A stretch of DNA of 64,000 nucleotides. It comes from Lachnospiraceae bacterium UBA5899 (GTDB lineage: Bacteria > Bacillota > Clostridia > Lachnospirales > Lachnospiraceae). Positions 7,851 through 16,864 of this stretch are shown one piece after another. The DNA lies in the NCBI GenBank assembly GCA_002432425.1, contig DJEL01000043.1:49549-113548 (forward strand). The letters are read 5' to 3'. The notes below the pieces were generated by a model. That model saw only the letters and a list, made by a program, of their open reading frames with translations. It had not been told where the DNA came from and did no database searches. The position numbers and the translations under genes were made by a program. Each line of letters opens with the position of its first letter. Positions within the stretch are counted from its first letter, which is position 1.

Positions 7851-8723
7851 CTAAAGAGTACTTCCGGAAGGATACGACAGGTCCTGCAACAGGGGAAGAT
7901 ACTGCTCCAGACACACACCTTCCACGATAGGAATATTTAAGACGGCTGAGCCCTCCGTACAGATGCGGACGAACTCGGCTGCTTTTTTTACGGAGTCGGT
8001 AAAAGGAATACCTTTCACAGCATCAGCGGAAAGGATGGCGGCAAAAATGTCGCCGGTGCCGGGACGGGACGGACCGCCGGCAGGAGAAAAAAGAAGCTTG
8101 CCGCTGTCGGAAACAGATACATAATTGCCGAAGAAGTTTCCTATTTTAATGCCGGTGATGACAACCTTGCCGATGCCCATGCTGTGCAGTTTCGCTGCCA
8201 TGCCGGACAGCAACGATAAAAGAGGTTGCAGATTATTTTTAGTAAGCAGCTCCTCCGGGTATGCGGTGCCGGTCAGAAAGCAGGCTTCCGTCAGGTTGGG
8301 TGTGAGGATGTCTGCAAGGGAGCAAAGACCGGTGAGAGCCTTCTGATAGGAAGGCGTAACGGAAGAATAAGCCTTTCCGTGGTCGCCCATAACCGGGTCA
8401 AGCAGGATGCAGGTTCCGTAGGTTTCTTTCTGTTGTTTGAAAAAGCCGGAAAGCGCGGGGATAAGCGCTTCATTTCCCAAAAAGCCGCAGGAAATGCCGT
8501 CAAAAGAAAGGGAAAGCCGTTCCCAGACCGAAAGGTAAGAGGACATTTCCGGGGTAAAATCCGTATAATGCCATTCCGGAAAAGCCATATGATTGGAGAA
8601 TATGCCGGTGGGCACGGGACATGCCTGCACGCCCATAACACTGATAATGGGAATAGCCACTGCAAGAGAGCAGTGGCCAAATCCGGTTAAATCATTGATT
8701 ACAGCAAGTTTTGGAAGCTTCAT
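7851..8723 (-). CDS. Pyridoxamine/pyridoxal kinase (PfkB/ribokinase superfamily)
   Basis: A 290-residue kinase. N-terminal LAVINDLTGFGHCSLAVAIP and MGVQACPVPTGIFSNH are hallmark PdxY/PdxK motifs; DPVMGDHGK, LTPNLTEACFLTG and GGPSRPGTGDIFAA (anion hole and catalytic Asp) follow in order. It would phosphorylate B6 vitamers to give pyridoxal or pyridoxamine 5'-phosphate. The gene directly follows an ECF-transporter S component on the same strand, suggesting uptake coupled to phosphorylation. Confidence 0.9.
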   Translation of the reverse strand: MKLPKLAVINDLTGFGHCSLAVAIPIISVMGVQACPVPTGIFSNHMAFPEWHYTDFTPEMSSYLSVWERLSLSFDGISCGFLGNEALIPALSGFFKQQKETYGTCILLDPVMGDHGKAYSSVTPSYQKALTGLCSLADILTPNLTEACFLTGTAYPEELLTKNNLQPLLSLLSGMAAKLHSMGIGKVVITGIKIGNFFGNYVSVSDSGKLLFSPAGGPSRPGTGDIFAAILSADAVKGIPFTDSVKKAAEFVRICTEGSAVLNIPIVEGVCLEQYLPLLQDLSYPSGSTL

Positions 8724-8758
8724 GAAAACGTCATCCTTTCCCTAAACTGGAAACTTTT

Positions 8759-9553
8759 TTACTTTACATTCGCCAGAAGACCTGCTTTTTTCAGTGCGGG
8801 ACGCAGAGCCAGATAGAAAATGGAAGAGCAGATAACGGCAACTACCGCGTTGACGGAAGTGGTAATCTGGGCAATTTTCAGTAAATTTTTGGTCAGGTCC
8901 TGAGGAACCCCTAAGAGGTAAGTCTTATACAGGTAACCAACCAGCGGGTCGGCAACGACGTTGAATGCCATACCGCAAATGGAAGCAAATACCGTAACAC
9001 CAACGATTTTGCCCTTGCTGGTGCACTTGGAAAGATGGAAAATCTGATGGGCAACCAGACCGACAATAAGACCGATGCAGAACTTTAAGATAAAAGTCTT
9101 GGGAGCACTGGTTACATAAATGGTGGTAAGGTCGCCTATGGTCATGCCGACCGCACCGGCAAGTCCGCCCCAGAAGCCGCCTAATAAAAGAGCAGCCAGA
9201 ACGCAGAATACATTTCCTAAATGAAATGCGGTGCTGGAGGTACCTACGGGAATATCAATCTTAAAGAAAGCGAAGCCGATGTAGCAGAGAGCGGCAAGCA
9301 GACCCGCCTGTGTTACACGGAGCAGCTTTTCCTTACGGGAAAGTTCTTCTTTTTTGCCAAAGAGCCGGTACAGTCCGGCAACGGTTAAAATCACGCCGAT
9401 AAAGGCAAGCAGCAGAGAGTATACGTAATATCTGCCGGTGGTTGTATTTAAGAAGTCCTCCAGTTCAGGCTGGAAAAAGTGAACGGAGAGAACGATGTCC
9501 GCAATCAGAAGCAGGGCACCCACAATCAGTAAAACGGGATTTTTCTTTTTCAT
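8759..9553 (-). CDS. ECF transporter S component, probably for vitamin B6
   Basis: About 264 residues and six or seven membrane segments. The core LLAALCYIGFAFFKIDIP, GNVFCVLAALLLGGFWGGLAGAVG and the AFNVVADPLVGYLYK helix match ECF substrate-binding subunits. An N-terminal pair of helices precedes the core. The start is set at the ATG with AAAGGAATG about ten bases upstream rather than 13 codons earlier. ECF S components capture a vitamin and are energised by shared EcfAAT subunits, none of which is in this window. Pyridoxine or pyridoxamine as substrate is inferred from the kinase next door. Confidence 0.8.
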   Translation of the reverse strand: MKKKNPVLLIVGALLLIADIVLSVHFFQPELEDFLNTTTGRYYVYSLLLAFIGVILTVAGLYRLFGKKEELSRKEKLLRVTQAGLLAALCYIGFAFFKIDIPVGTSSTAFHLGNVFCVLAALLLGGFWGGLAGAVGMTIGDLTTIYVTSAPKTFILKFCIGLIVGLVAHQIFHLSKCTSKGKIVGVTVFASICGMAFNVVADPLVGYLYKTYLLGVPQDLTKNLLKIAQITTSVNAVVAVICSSIFYLALRPALKKAGLLANVK

Positions 9554-9573
9554 AATAATACATTCCTTTCTCT

Positions 9574-9592
9574 GTGAAAAATAATTTTTCAC
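9574..9592. promoter_or_regulatory. Perfect 19-bp palindrome in the leader of the B6 transport operon
   Basis: GTGAAAAAT and ATTTTTCAC face each other around one base. A -10 box TATAAT lies upstream on the minus strand (9626-9621), so the palindrome falls roughly 20-40 nt into the transcript, 20 bp before the ATG. It could be a repressor operator; the regulator is not apparent. Confidence 0.5.
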
Positions 9593-9733
9593 GTTTCTTC
9601 ATAAGAATTTGTTTTTATTCATTATAGCCGTTCTTGGCATTTGAAAAAGTACCACTTTGTGTTTTTTTTATATAACCAGTTTCGGAACCGGCAGGGAGAA
9701 CTCCGTTCTTGCAAAAATCGCAATATTTTGTAA

Positions 9734-9763
9734 TTGACGAAACCGTGACAAAAGGGATATAAT
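9734..9763 (+). promoter_or_regulatory. Sigma-A-type promoter
   Basis: TTGACG (9734-9739), 18-base spacer, TATAAT (9758-9763), followed about 56 bases later by the ATG of the zinc-ribbon membrane protein with an AAGGAGGG site. Confidence 0.7.
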
Positions 9764-9818
9764 GTTTTTGTATCGCATGGATACTATTATGTACATAACT
9801 AAGGAGGGTTTTTAAACT

Positions 9819-10430
9819 ATGGAAAAAGGAAAGTTAGGCATCAGATTATCCGTTTACGCAGTACTGGCATTTATTTTAGCTGCATTCGGTCTGCACCTCG
9901 GAATTATCGGTCTTCTTGCAGTAGTTCTGATTGCAGAAAAGGATGAATGGGCAAGCAGACAGGTTCTGCAGGCACTTATGCTCTGCTTACTGCCTTCTAT
10001 GATAGGCGCTGTATTTGATGTTTTAGGTTTCATGAACTGGTTCGGATGGGGAAGCTACGGATCCGCTGTTTACACCATTTCTTCTATCTGGAGCAGATTT
10101 AATTCCGTAATCAACTGGCTGGTAAACATCGCCGTATATGTATTTGTACTGATTGGTATTCTCAATGTTTCCAAGGGCAAAGAAGCAGGTATTCCTGTAT
10201 TCGCAAACTTCGCTAACTGGGCATACGGCAAGGTAGCAGTAAAGGTTCAGCCCGCATATCAGCAGCCTGTATACCAGCAGCCCGTAGCTCCTCAGGCACC
10301 TGTTCAGGCAGCAGCTCCTGCTCCCCAGGCACCCGCACAGGCAGCTAACGCAGATGTATGTGCAAACTGCGGCGCACCTCTTAACGGCGGTGCATTCTGC
10401 ACAAAGTGTGGCACACCTGCAGCAAAATAA
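9819..10430 (+). CDS. Membrane protein with C-terminal zinc ribbon
   Basis: A 203-residue protein of unknown function. Residues 1-120 hold three or four hydrophobic segments; residues 142-176 are a Gln/Pro/Ala-rich linker (repeated YQQPV and QAPAQA units); the last 25 residues form a zinc ribbon with paired CxxC motifs (CANC and CTKC). Frequent alanine and AT-ending codons in the linker resemble a highly expressed gene. It has its own promoter, lies alone before the valS T-box, and its architecture resembles small DUF4870-like proteins. No enzyme motif is visible. Confidence 0.75.
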   Translation: MEKGKLGIRLSVYAVLAFILAAFGLHLGIIGLLAVVLIAEKDEWASRQVLQALMLCLLPSMIGAVFDVLGFMNWFGWGSYGSAVYTISSIWSRFNSVINWLVNIAVYVFVLIGILNVSKGKEAGIPVFANFANWAYGKVAVKVQPAYQQPVYQQPVAPQAPVQAAAPAPQAPAQAANADVCANCGAPLNGGAFCTKCGTPAAK

Positions 10431-10489
10431 ACCTGAATTATAACGATGTTTATAAAAATTTATAAAAAGAAAAAGGTATTGACAAAAAG

Positions 10490-10767
10490 GAGTACGCATT
10501 ACCCCTTGGCAGAGAGGATGACCCGGGAAACCGGCTGAAAGGTCATCTGAAGGAAGGAATGCGGAAGGTAGTTTTGGAACCGGAAGACTGAACCGACCAC
10601 CGTAGCGGAAAGGTGCAGCGGCCACAGTAAGTTTTCACGATTTGTCCCCGTTACCGGACAAGACTTTATGAGAAGTCACAGAGGTCTTATCCGCGAGGAT
10701 ACGGCAGACAAAGGTGGTACCGCGATATTCGCCCTTTGCTTACAGAAGTAGGCAGAGGGCGTTTTTT
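10490..10767 (+). promoter_or_regulatory. T-box riboswitch leader of valS
   Basis: A tRNA-sensing leader. The Stem I region pairs CGCATT with AATGCG near 10495 and 10560 and carries AGAGAG and GGCTGAAAGG elements. A GTA triplet at 10568-10570 lies where the specifier is expected, matching valine. The T-box core AAGGTGGTACCGCG is at 10711-10724; its UGGU would pair with an ACCA acceptor end. The terminator pairs CGCCCTTTGCTTAC with GTAGGCAGAGGGCG and ends in six T (10730-10767). Uncharged tRNA-Val should favour the antiterminator. Confidence 0.93.
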
Positions 10768-10815
10768 AATGCACAAAATAAAAATATAAAGTAGAAAGAA
10801 AGGCATGAAAACAGT

Positions 10816-13482
10816 ATGAGCAAAGAATTGGCAAAGACCTATGACCCGAAGGGTATAGAAGACAGACTGTACCAGAAGTGGCTGGATAAAAAATACTTCC
10901 ATGCAGAAGTAGACCACAGAAAAACCCCGTTTACCATTGTAATTCCGCCCCCAAATATCACGGGACAGCTTCACATGGGACATGCACTGGACAACACCAT
11001 GCAGGATATTCTTATCCGTTTTAAGAGAATGCAGGGATACAATGCCCTCTGGCAGCCCGGCACGGACCATGCTTCCATCGCAACGGAAGTAAAGATTATC
11101 GAAAAGTTAAAAGAGCAGGGCATTGACAAGCATGACCTGGGCAGAGAAAAGTTCTTAGAGAGAGCCTGGGAATGGAAAAAAGAATACGGCGGCAGAATTA
11201 TTTCCCAGCTTAAAAAATTAGGTTCATCCTGCGACTGGGACAGAGAACGTTTCACCATGGACGAAGGCTGCAACAAAGCCGTAACGGAAGTGTTCTGCAA
11301 GATGCATGAAAAAGGATGGATTTACAAGGGAGCCCGCATCATCAACTGGTGTCCCGTATGTAACACTTCCATTTCCGATGCGGAAGTAGAATACGAAGAG
11401 CAGGCAGGCCATTTCTGGCACATCAAATATCCGCTCATTGAGGAAGACGGCAGTGTAAGCACTAAGGAATTTCTGGAATTTGCGACCACCCGTCCCGAGA
11501 CTATGTTAGGTGATACGGCGGTAGCGGTTAATCCTGACGACGACAGATACAAGTCCATCATCGGCAGAAAGGTGCTTCTTCCTATTGTAAACCGTGAAAT
11601 TCCCATTATAGCAGACAGCTACGTTGACATGGAATTCGGAACCGGCGTAGTAAAGATTACCCCGGCGCACGACCCCAACGACTTTGAAGTAGGAAAGCGT
11701 CATAACCTGCCGGTTATCAACATTATGAATGACGATGCCACCATCAACAAGAACGGCGGTAAGTTTGAAGGCATGGACCGTTATGAGGCAAGAAAAGCCA
11801 TCGTGGAAGAACTGGACAAGATGGGACTTTTGGTTCGTATCGAAGATTACTCCCACAACGTAGGTACCCACGACAGATGTAAGACCACCATTGAGCCGCT
11901 GGTAAAAGAGCAGTGGTTTGTCAAGATGGATGAGCTTATTAAGCCCGCAGTAGAAGCCGTAAAGAACGGCGACATCAAGCTTATTCCCAAGCGTATGGAA
12001 AAGACCTACTTTAACTGGACGGACAATATCCGCGACTGGTGTATCAGCCGTCAGCTCTGGTGGGGACACAGAATTCCCGCTTATTACTGCGACGAATGTG
12101 GTGAGGTAGTGGTAGCAAAGAAGATGCCCGAGGTCTGCCCGAAGTGCGGCTGCACCCATTTCACCCAGGACCCGGATACCTTGGATACCTGGTTCTCCTC
12201 CGCATTGTGGCCCTTCTCTACCTTAGGCTGGCCGGAACAGACAGAAGATTTGAAGTATTTCTATCCCACGGACGTACTGGTAACCGGATACGATATTATT
12301 TTCTTCTGGGTTATTCGTATGATTTTCTCCGGCTACGAGCAGATGGGTGAAAGACCGTTCAAGACCGTATTGTTCCACGGGCTTGTCAGAGACAGCCAGG
12401 GCAGAAAGATGTCCAAGTCCTTAGGAAACGGTATCGACCCGCTGGAAATCATCGACCAGTACGGCGCAGACGCTCTTCGTCTGACCTTGATTACCGGCAA
12501 TGCGCCCGGCAACGATATGCGTTTCTACTATGAAAAAGTAGAAGCAAACCGCAACTTTGCAAACAAAGTATGGAACGCTTCCCGATTCATTATGATGAAT
12601 ATGGAAGGCAAGGAAATTACCGTACCGGCAGTTTCCGAATTAGAGCCCGTTGACAAGTGGATTTTGTCCAAGTGCAACACTCTGGTAAAAGATGTAACCG
12701 AAAATATGGAAAACTTTGACCTGGGTATTGCCGTTCAGAAGGTTTATGATTTCATCTGGGATGAATTCTGCGACTGGTACATTGAAATGGTAAAACCGAG
12801 ACTGTATAATTCCGACGATGCCAAGAGCCAGAACGCAGCCCTTTACACCTTAAAGAGCGTGCTCATTGACGCACTGAAGCTTCTGCATCCGTATATGCCG
12901 TTCATTACCGAGGAAATTTTCTGCACCCTGCAATCCGAAGAAGAGTCCATCATGATTTCCAAGTGGCCGGAATACAGCGAAGACAAGAACTATCCGAAGG
13001 AAGAAAAGGATATCGAAATCATTAAGGAAGCAGTCAGAGGCATCCGTAACATCCGTACCGAAATGAATGTGGCTCCTTCCAAAAAAGCAACGGTATACGT
13101 TGTCAGCGAAGACGAGGGCATCCGCAGCACCTTTGAAGAAGGAAAGCTGTTCTTCGCCACCCTGTCCTATGCATCCGATGTACTGGTACAGAAGGACAAG
13201 ACCGGCATTGCGGACGACGCGGTTTCCGTTATGATTGCGGGCGCGGCTCTTTACATTCCGTTTGCGGAACTGGTTGACATTCAGGCGGAAATCGAACGTC
13301 TGGAAAAAGAAGAGAAGCGTCTTGCCGGCGAAATTGCCCGTTGCGAAGGCATGTTAAAGAATGAAAAATTCATTTCCAAGGCGCCGGAAGCAAAGGTAGC
13401 CGAGGAAAAAGAAAAGCTTGCCAAGTATACGAACCTGGCAGAACAGGTAAAGGCAAGACTGGCACAGCTCAAGGCAATGTAG
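10816..13482 (+). CDS. valS: Valyl-tRNA synthetase
   Basis: An 888-residue class I synthetase charging tRNA-Val. Motifs in order: PPNITGQLHMGHALDNT (HIGH element), a long CP1 editing domain with TTRPETMLGDTAVAVNP, a four-cysteine zinc site (CDEC and CPKC), GRKMSKSLGNGIDP (KMSKS loop), the anticodon-binding helical domain, and a C-terminal coiled-coil arm after about residue 820. Length is normal. It is controlled by the T-box just upstream and followed closely by folC. Confidence 0.98.
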   Translation: MSKELAKTYDPKGIEDRLYQKWLDKKYFHAEVDHRKTPFTIVIPPPNITGQLHMGHALDNTMQDILIRFKRMQGYNALWQPGTDHASIATEVKIIEKLKEQGIDKHDLGREKFLERAWEWKKEYGGRIISQLKKLGSSCDWDRERFTMDEGCNKAVTEVFCKMHEKGWIYKGARIINWCPVCNTSISDAEVEYEEQAGHFWHIKYPLIEEDGSVSTKEFLEFATTRPETMLGDTAVAVNPDDDRYKSIIGRKVLLPIVNREIPIIADSYVDMEFGTGVVKITPAHDPNDFEVGKRHNLPVINIMNDDATINKNGGKFEGMDRYEARKAIVEELDKMGLLVRIEDYSHNVGTHDRCKTTIEPLVKEQWFVKMDELIKPAVEAVKNGDIKLIPKRMEKTYFNWTDNIRDWCISRQLWWGHRIPAYYCDECGEVVVAKKMPEVCPKCGCTHFTQDPDTLDTWFSSALWPFSTLGWPEQTEDLKYFYPTDVLVTGYDIIFFWVIRMIFSGYEQMGERPFKTVLFHGLVRDSQGRKMSKSLGNGIDPLEIIDQYGADALRLTLITGNAPGNDMRFYYEKVEANRNFANKVWNASRFIMMNMEGKEITVPAVSELEPVDKWILSKCNTLVKDVTENMENFDLGIAVQKVYDFIWDEFCDWYIEMVKPRLYNSDDAKSQNAALYTLKSVLIDALKLLHPYMPFITEEIFCTLQSEEESIMISKWPEYSEDKNYPKEEKDIEIIKEAVRGIRNIRTEMNVAPSKKATVYVVSEDEGIRSTFEEGKLFFATLSYASDVLVQKDKTGIADDAVSVMIAGAALYIPFAELVDIQAEIERLEKEEKRLAGEIARCEGMLKNEKFISKAPEAKVAEEKEKLAKYTNLAEQVKARLAQLKAM

Positions 13483-13538
13483 GAAAAAAGGCAGAAGGTA
13501 TGCCGGAAACGGCAACGTCACTGACCGGAGGAGTATCC

Positions 13539-14837
13539 ATGGAAAAGAAAAGCATAGAAACCTATGACGAAGCAGTGGAATATCTCTTGAATATACCGAA
13601 ATTCAGCAAAAAGAACACCCTGGCAGATACCGGGGTGTTCTTGCGGTGTCTGGGAAACCCGGAAAAGGACAGGAACATCATCCATGTGGCGGGCACCAAC
13701 GGCAAGGGCAGTGTCTGCGCCTATATGGACGCGGTGCTCACCGGAATGGGACACCGGGTCTGCCGGTTTATTTCCCCCCATCTGGTGGATATCCGGGAGC
13801 GGTTTCTCATAGAGGGGAAAATGGTGGAAAAAGAAGATTTCCTGCGTGCGTTTCTTAAAGTTTACGAAAAACTACCCGGAGACATGTACGCGGAAGCCGG
13901 GTATCATCCTTCCTTTTTTGAATACCTGTTCTTTATGGCGATGGTCCTGTTTTCCCGGACGGACTGCGATTACTGGATTTTAGAAACGGGACTGGGAGGC
14001 AGGCTGGATGCCACCAATGCCGTGACGGAAAAAAGCCTTACGGTCATTACCCATATGGGGCTGGACCACACGGAATATCTGGGAGATACCATAGAAAAAA
14101 TTGCAGGGGAAAAGGCGGGCATTTTTAAGAAGGATGTACCCGCGGTGTGCTGGGAGACTTCCCCGTCTGTAAGGGAAGTTCTGACAAAGTGTGCGGAAAA
14201 TGTGCAAAATCCGGCTTTTTTTGTGTCGAAATGCGACTATGAGTTCTTGAAGAAAGACAATAAAAGCATTGATTTTTCTTTTCATTCCCTTTATTATAAT
14301 AGTGTTAGACTTTGTGTCCATACAGAAGCTGCATACCAGATGGAAAATGTCACGTTAGCGTTGCGGGCTCTGGAGGTTCTGCTCGGAAAAGAGCTTACAC
14401 CGGAAGCCATGCAAAAAGGAGTGGCAAAAGCAGTCTGGGAAGGCCGCATGGAGGAAGTGCTCCCCGGTATTTTTGCGGACGGCGCACACAATCCCGACGG
14501 CATCCGGGCTTTCCTGGAGTCGGTTGCAAGGGACGGAGCGGCACAGAGATATTTGTTTTTCGGGGTAGTGAAGGACAAAGACTACACGGAAATGGTGAAA
14601 GAGCTTACGGACAGCCGCCTGTTTACGGAGATATCCGTCGTACAGATACAGAGTGGCAGAGCCCTTTCCGCACAGAGCATAGCAGAAACTTTTAAAACGT
14701 ATACAGAGAGAAACATTGGGGAATACCATTCCGTAGAGGAAGCATTAGAGGCGGCAGAAAAACTGGCGGGAGAACAAACCAGGGTTTATTTTGCAGGTTC
14801 CCTTTACCTTGTGGGAGAGATAAAAGCGTTGTTGTAA
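13539..14837 (+). CDS. folC: Folylpolyglutamate synthase/dihydrofolate synthase
   Basis: A Mur-ligase-family enzyme of 432 residues adding glutamate to folates (and possibly to dihydropteroate). Key motifs: HVAGTNGKGSV (P-loop), ETGLGGRLDATN, THMGLDHTEYLG, EKAGIFK, and DGAHNPDGIRAF in the C-terminal domain. The start is placed at the ATG preceded by GGAGGAG with proper spacing; an in-frame ATG 13 codons upstream has a poorer site. It sits 57 bp after valS, and valS-folC is a frequent Firmicutes gene order. Confidence 0.95.
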   Translation: MEKKSIETYDEAVEYLLNIPKFSKKNTLADTGVFLRCLGNPEKDRNIIHVAGTNGKGSVCAYMDAVLTGMGHRVCRFISPHLVDIRERFLIEGKMVEKEDFLRAFLKVYEKLPGDMYAEAGYHPSFFEYLFFMAMVLFSRTDCDYWILETGLGGRLDATNAVTEKSLTVITHMGLDHTEYLGDTIEKIAGEKAGIFKKDVPAVCWETSPSVREVLTKCAENVQNPAFFVSKCDYEFLKKDNKSIDFSFHSLYYNSVRLCVHTEAAYQMENVTLALRALEVLLGKELTPEAMQKGVAKAVWEGRMEEVLPGIFADGAHNPDGIRAFLESVARDGAAQRYLFFGVVKDKDYTEMVKELTDSRLFTEISVVQIQSGRALSAQSIAETFKTYTERNIGEYHSVEEALEAAEKLAGEQTRVYFAGSLYLVGEIKALL

Positions 14838-14854
14838 GAAAGGCATGGTTTACT

Positions 14855-15001
14855 ATGATTAACTTTGAAGAGGAACTGAAAAAGTTTCATCCCAGCCTTG
14901 AAGTAGAAGATGCAGAAGAGGCGATTTACAATCAGGACATCACCGACATGGCGGATATTCTGGTGAAAATGTTGCAGGAAACCAAGACAGAAGAAAAGTA
15001 A
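14855..15001 (+). CDS. Small acidic protein of 48 residues
   Basis: Translation begins MINFEEELKKFHPSLEVEDA and ends KTEEK. It is strongly acidic and predicted helical, with no membrane segment. AAGAAAGG lies 11 bases before the ATG, it follows folC by 17 bp and precedes the TPR gene by 14 bp, so it is probably co-transcribed. Codon use matches neighbours. Function unknown; the regular spacing argues that it is real. Confidence 0.6.
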   Translation: MINFEEELKKFHPSLEVEDAEEAIYNQDITDMADILVKMLQETKTEEK

Positions 15002-15015
15002 AAGAGGAAGGTAGC

Positions 15016-16422
15016 ATGAGGTGTTATAACTGTGGCTGCCGTTTGTCCGAACAGGATTTCTGCACGAATTGCGGTGCGGATGTCACGCTGTACAAAAAGA
15101 TTATGCGCGTTTCCAATATGTATTATAACGAAGGATTGGAAAAGGCCGGGGTCAGGGATTTGACCGGTGCGGTGACAAGCTTACGGCAGAGTTTAAAATT
15201 CAATAAAAATAACGTAGAAGCCCGGAACCTTCTGGGACTGGTCTATTTTGAAATGGGCGAAGTGGTGGCGGCATTAAGCGAATGGGTCATCAGCAAAAAT
15301 CTCCGTCCCCAGAAAAATATCGCAGATACTTACATTGAGATGGTGCAGAGCAATGCATCCCGTCTGGAAACCATCAATCAGACCATAAAGAAATACAATC
15401 AGGCGCTTGCCTATTGTATGCAGGACAGCAAGGATTTAGCACGCATCCAGTTAAAAAAGGTGCTTTCCTTAAATCCCAAATTCGTAAGAGCGCATCAGCT
15501 TTTGGCACTGCTTTACATTGACATGGAGCAGTGGGACAAGGCTAAGAGGGAGCTGGAAAAATGCCTGAAAATCGACGCCGGCAGCACACAGACGCTTCGT
15601 TATTTAAAGGAAGTGGAAAGCATGCTGCAGCCGGACGAAAACGGCAAATCTCCCATGAAGCGCAAGAATGATGAGGCAGTGCGCTACCAGAGCGACAACG
15701 AAATCATCATTCAGCCCTTAAATGTAAGAGAGCAGAAAAGCACCGGCTGGCACACCTTTTTATATGTAGCCATCGGTCTGGTGCTGGGTGTGGCGACCAT
15801 GTATTTCCTTATTCTGCCGTCTTCCGTGGCAGCGGAACGGGAAAAGGCACAGGAACAGGTGCGGAGCATCGGGGAGCAGCTTGATACCAAGACCTCCACG
15901 ATTACCACCATGCAGCAGCAGATTGACAGCCTGACCGAGGAAAATACCAAGCTCCGTACGGACTTAGAGGAGTACGTGGGCACGGACGGTACCTTAAAGA
16001 CCGTGGATGAACTGCTTTTAGGTGCGGTGGAATACCTGACAACACAGGATGCCATGGCAACCGCTTCCCATATCGAAAATGTGCAGGAAGGTGTCAACTT
16101 AGAGGATACCTCCGATGCCTTTAAGGCATTGTATCAGGCGCTGGTAGATAAAATCGGTCCGGAAGTAGCGCTGAATTACTACAATACGGGCAGTGATTTC
16201 TATGATAAGAAGGATTACAAACAGGCGATTGACAATCTGACCAAGGCGGTAGAATATGACCCCACCAACGGCGATGCCATGAATGTACTTGCAAATGCTT
16301 ATAGATTTGATGGGCAGAATGAAAATGCCATTGCTTGCTACCGGAAAGTGATTGAACTTCTGCCCGGCACAGGAAGGGCAACAAGAGCACAAGGTTATAT
16401 TGACGATTTGAGCGCGGAATAA
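15016..16422 (+). CDS. Zinc-ribbon/TPR membrane protein
   Basis: A 468-residue protein of unknown function with four parts: an N-terminal zinc ribbon (Cys3, Cys6, Cys16, Cys19), a cytoplasmic block of tetratricopeptide repeats (about residues 35-205, for example ARNLLGLVYFEMGEVVAAL), one membrane helix (about 244-266), and an outer part with a coiled coil followed by more TPR-like repeats (about 375-460, including NYYNTGSDFYDKKDYKQAIDNL). It probably scaffolds protein assembly across the membrane. It ends in front of a strong terminator and the spoIIA operon. Confident on architecture only. Confidence 0.8.
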   Translation: MRCYNCGCRLSEQDFCTNCGADVTLYKKIMRVSNMYYNEGLEKAGVRDLTGAVTSLRQSLKFNKNNVEARNLLGLVYFEMGEVVAALSEWVISKNLRPQKNIADTYIEMVQSNASRLETINQTIKKYNQALAYCMQDSKDLARIQLKKVLSLNPKFVRAHQLLALLYIDMEQWDKAKRELEKCLKIDAGSTQTLRYLKEVESMLQPDENGKSPMKRKNDEAVRYQSDNEIIIQPLNVREQKSTGWHTFLYVAIGLVLGVATMYFLILPSSVAAEREKAQEQVRSIGEQLDTKTSTITTMQQQIDSLTEENTKLRTDLEEYVGTDGTLKTVDELLLGAVEYLTTQDAMATASHIENVQEGVNLEDTSDAFKALYQALVDKIGPEVALNYYNTGSDFYDKKDYKQAIDNLTKAVEYDPTNGDAMNVLANAYRFDGQNENAIACYRKVIELLPGTGRATRAQGYIDDLSAE

Positions 16423-16475
16423 GCAGAAGTTATTGTTACGCGAGCAGCACAAAACACAGAAGAATATGACACACG

Positions 16476-16513
16476 AAAGAGAACTTATAGGATACGCTAT
16501 AGGTTCTCTTTTT
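16476..16513 (+). terminator. Intrinsic terminator between the TPR gene and spoIIAA
   Basis: AGAGAAC-T-TATAG pairs with CTATA-G-GTTCTCT (13 pairs, one wobble) around a GATACG loop and runs into five T. It leaves only 32 bases to the spoIIAA start. Confidence 0.85.
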
Positions 16514-16545
16514 GTATTTAAAATGAGGAAAGGAGCAAAGTTTTT

Positions 16546-16851
16546 ATGGAGGATTTTAAGGTCATTGATGATTATCTGTGTGTGAAGCTGCCGGAAGAAA
16601 TTGACCATCACAAATCGGCTTACATCAGCGAAAATGCGGACAGGCTTATTCTGGCGGAACAGGTCAGCAACGTGGTATTTGATTTTGAGGATACCCGTTT
16701 TATGGACTCATCGGGAATCGGCGTTATTATGGGGAGATACCGCAAAATTTCCTGCTTCGGCGGGAAGGTTTTTGCCATCCATGCCGACAGGCAGATTAAA
16801 AGAATACTTACCATGTCGGGACTGACACGCATCATAGAGATTATGGAGTAA
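16546..16851 (+). CDS. spoIIAA: Anti-sigma F factor antagonist SpoIIAA
   Basis: A 101-residue STAS-domain protein. The phosphorylation site is in RFMDSSGIGVIMGRYR, matching the serine of the DSSG motif in Bacillus subtilis SpoIIAA. Unphosphorylated SpoIIAA binds SpoIIAB and frees sigma-F in the forespore. AAAGGAG precedes the ATG; spoIIAB follows after 13 bp and sigF after that, the conserved operon order. Confidence 0.95.
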   Translation: MEDFKVIDDYLCVKLPEEIDHHKSAYISENADRLILAEQVSNVVFDFEDTRFMDSSGIGVIMGRYRKISCFGGKVFAIHADRQIKRILTMSGLTRIIEIME

Positions 16852-16864
16852 AAGGAGAAGAAAG

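Noticed and set aside
10479..10484. TTGACA just before the valS T-box leader
   Set aside because: No -10 box at 16-19 bases; the sequence there is CCCCTT inside the leader. The true promoter is probably further upstream in the TATAAA-rich part.
11506..12159. Long open frame antisense to valS
   Set aside because: A shadow of the valS reading frame; no start signal and no family resemblance.
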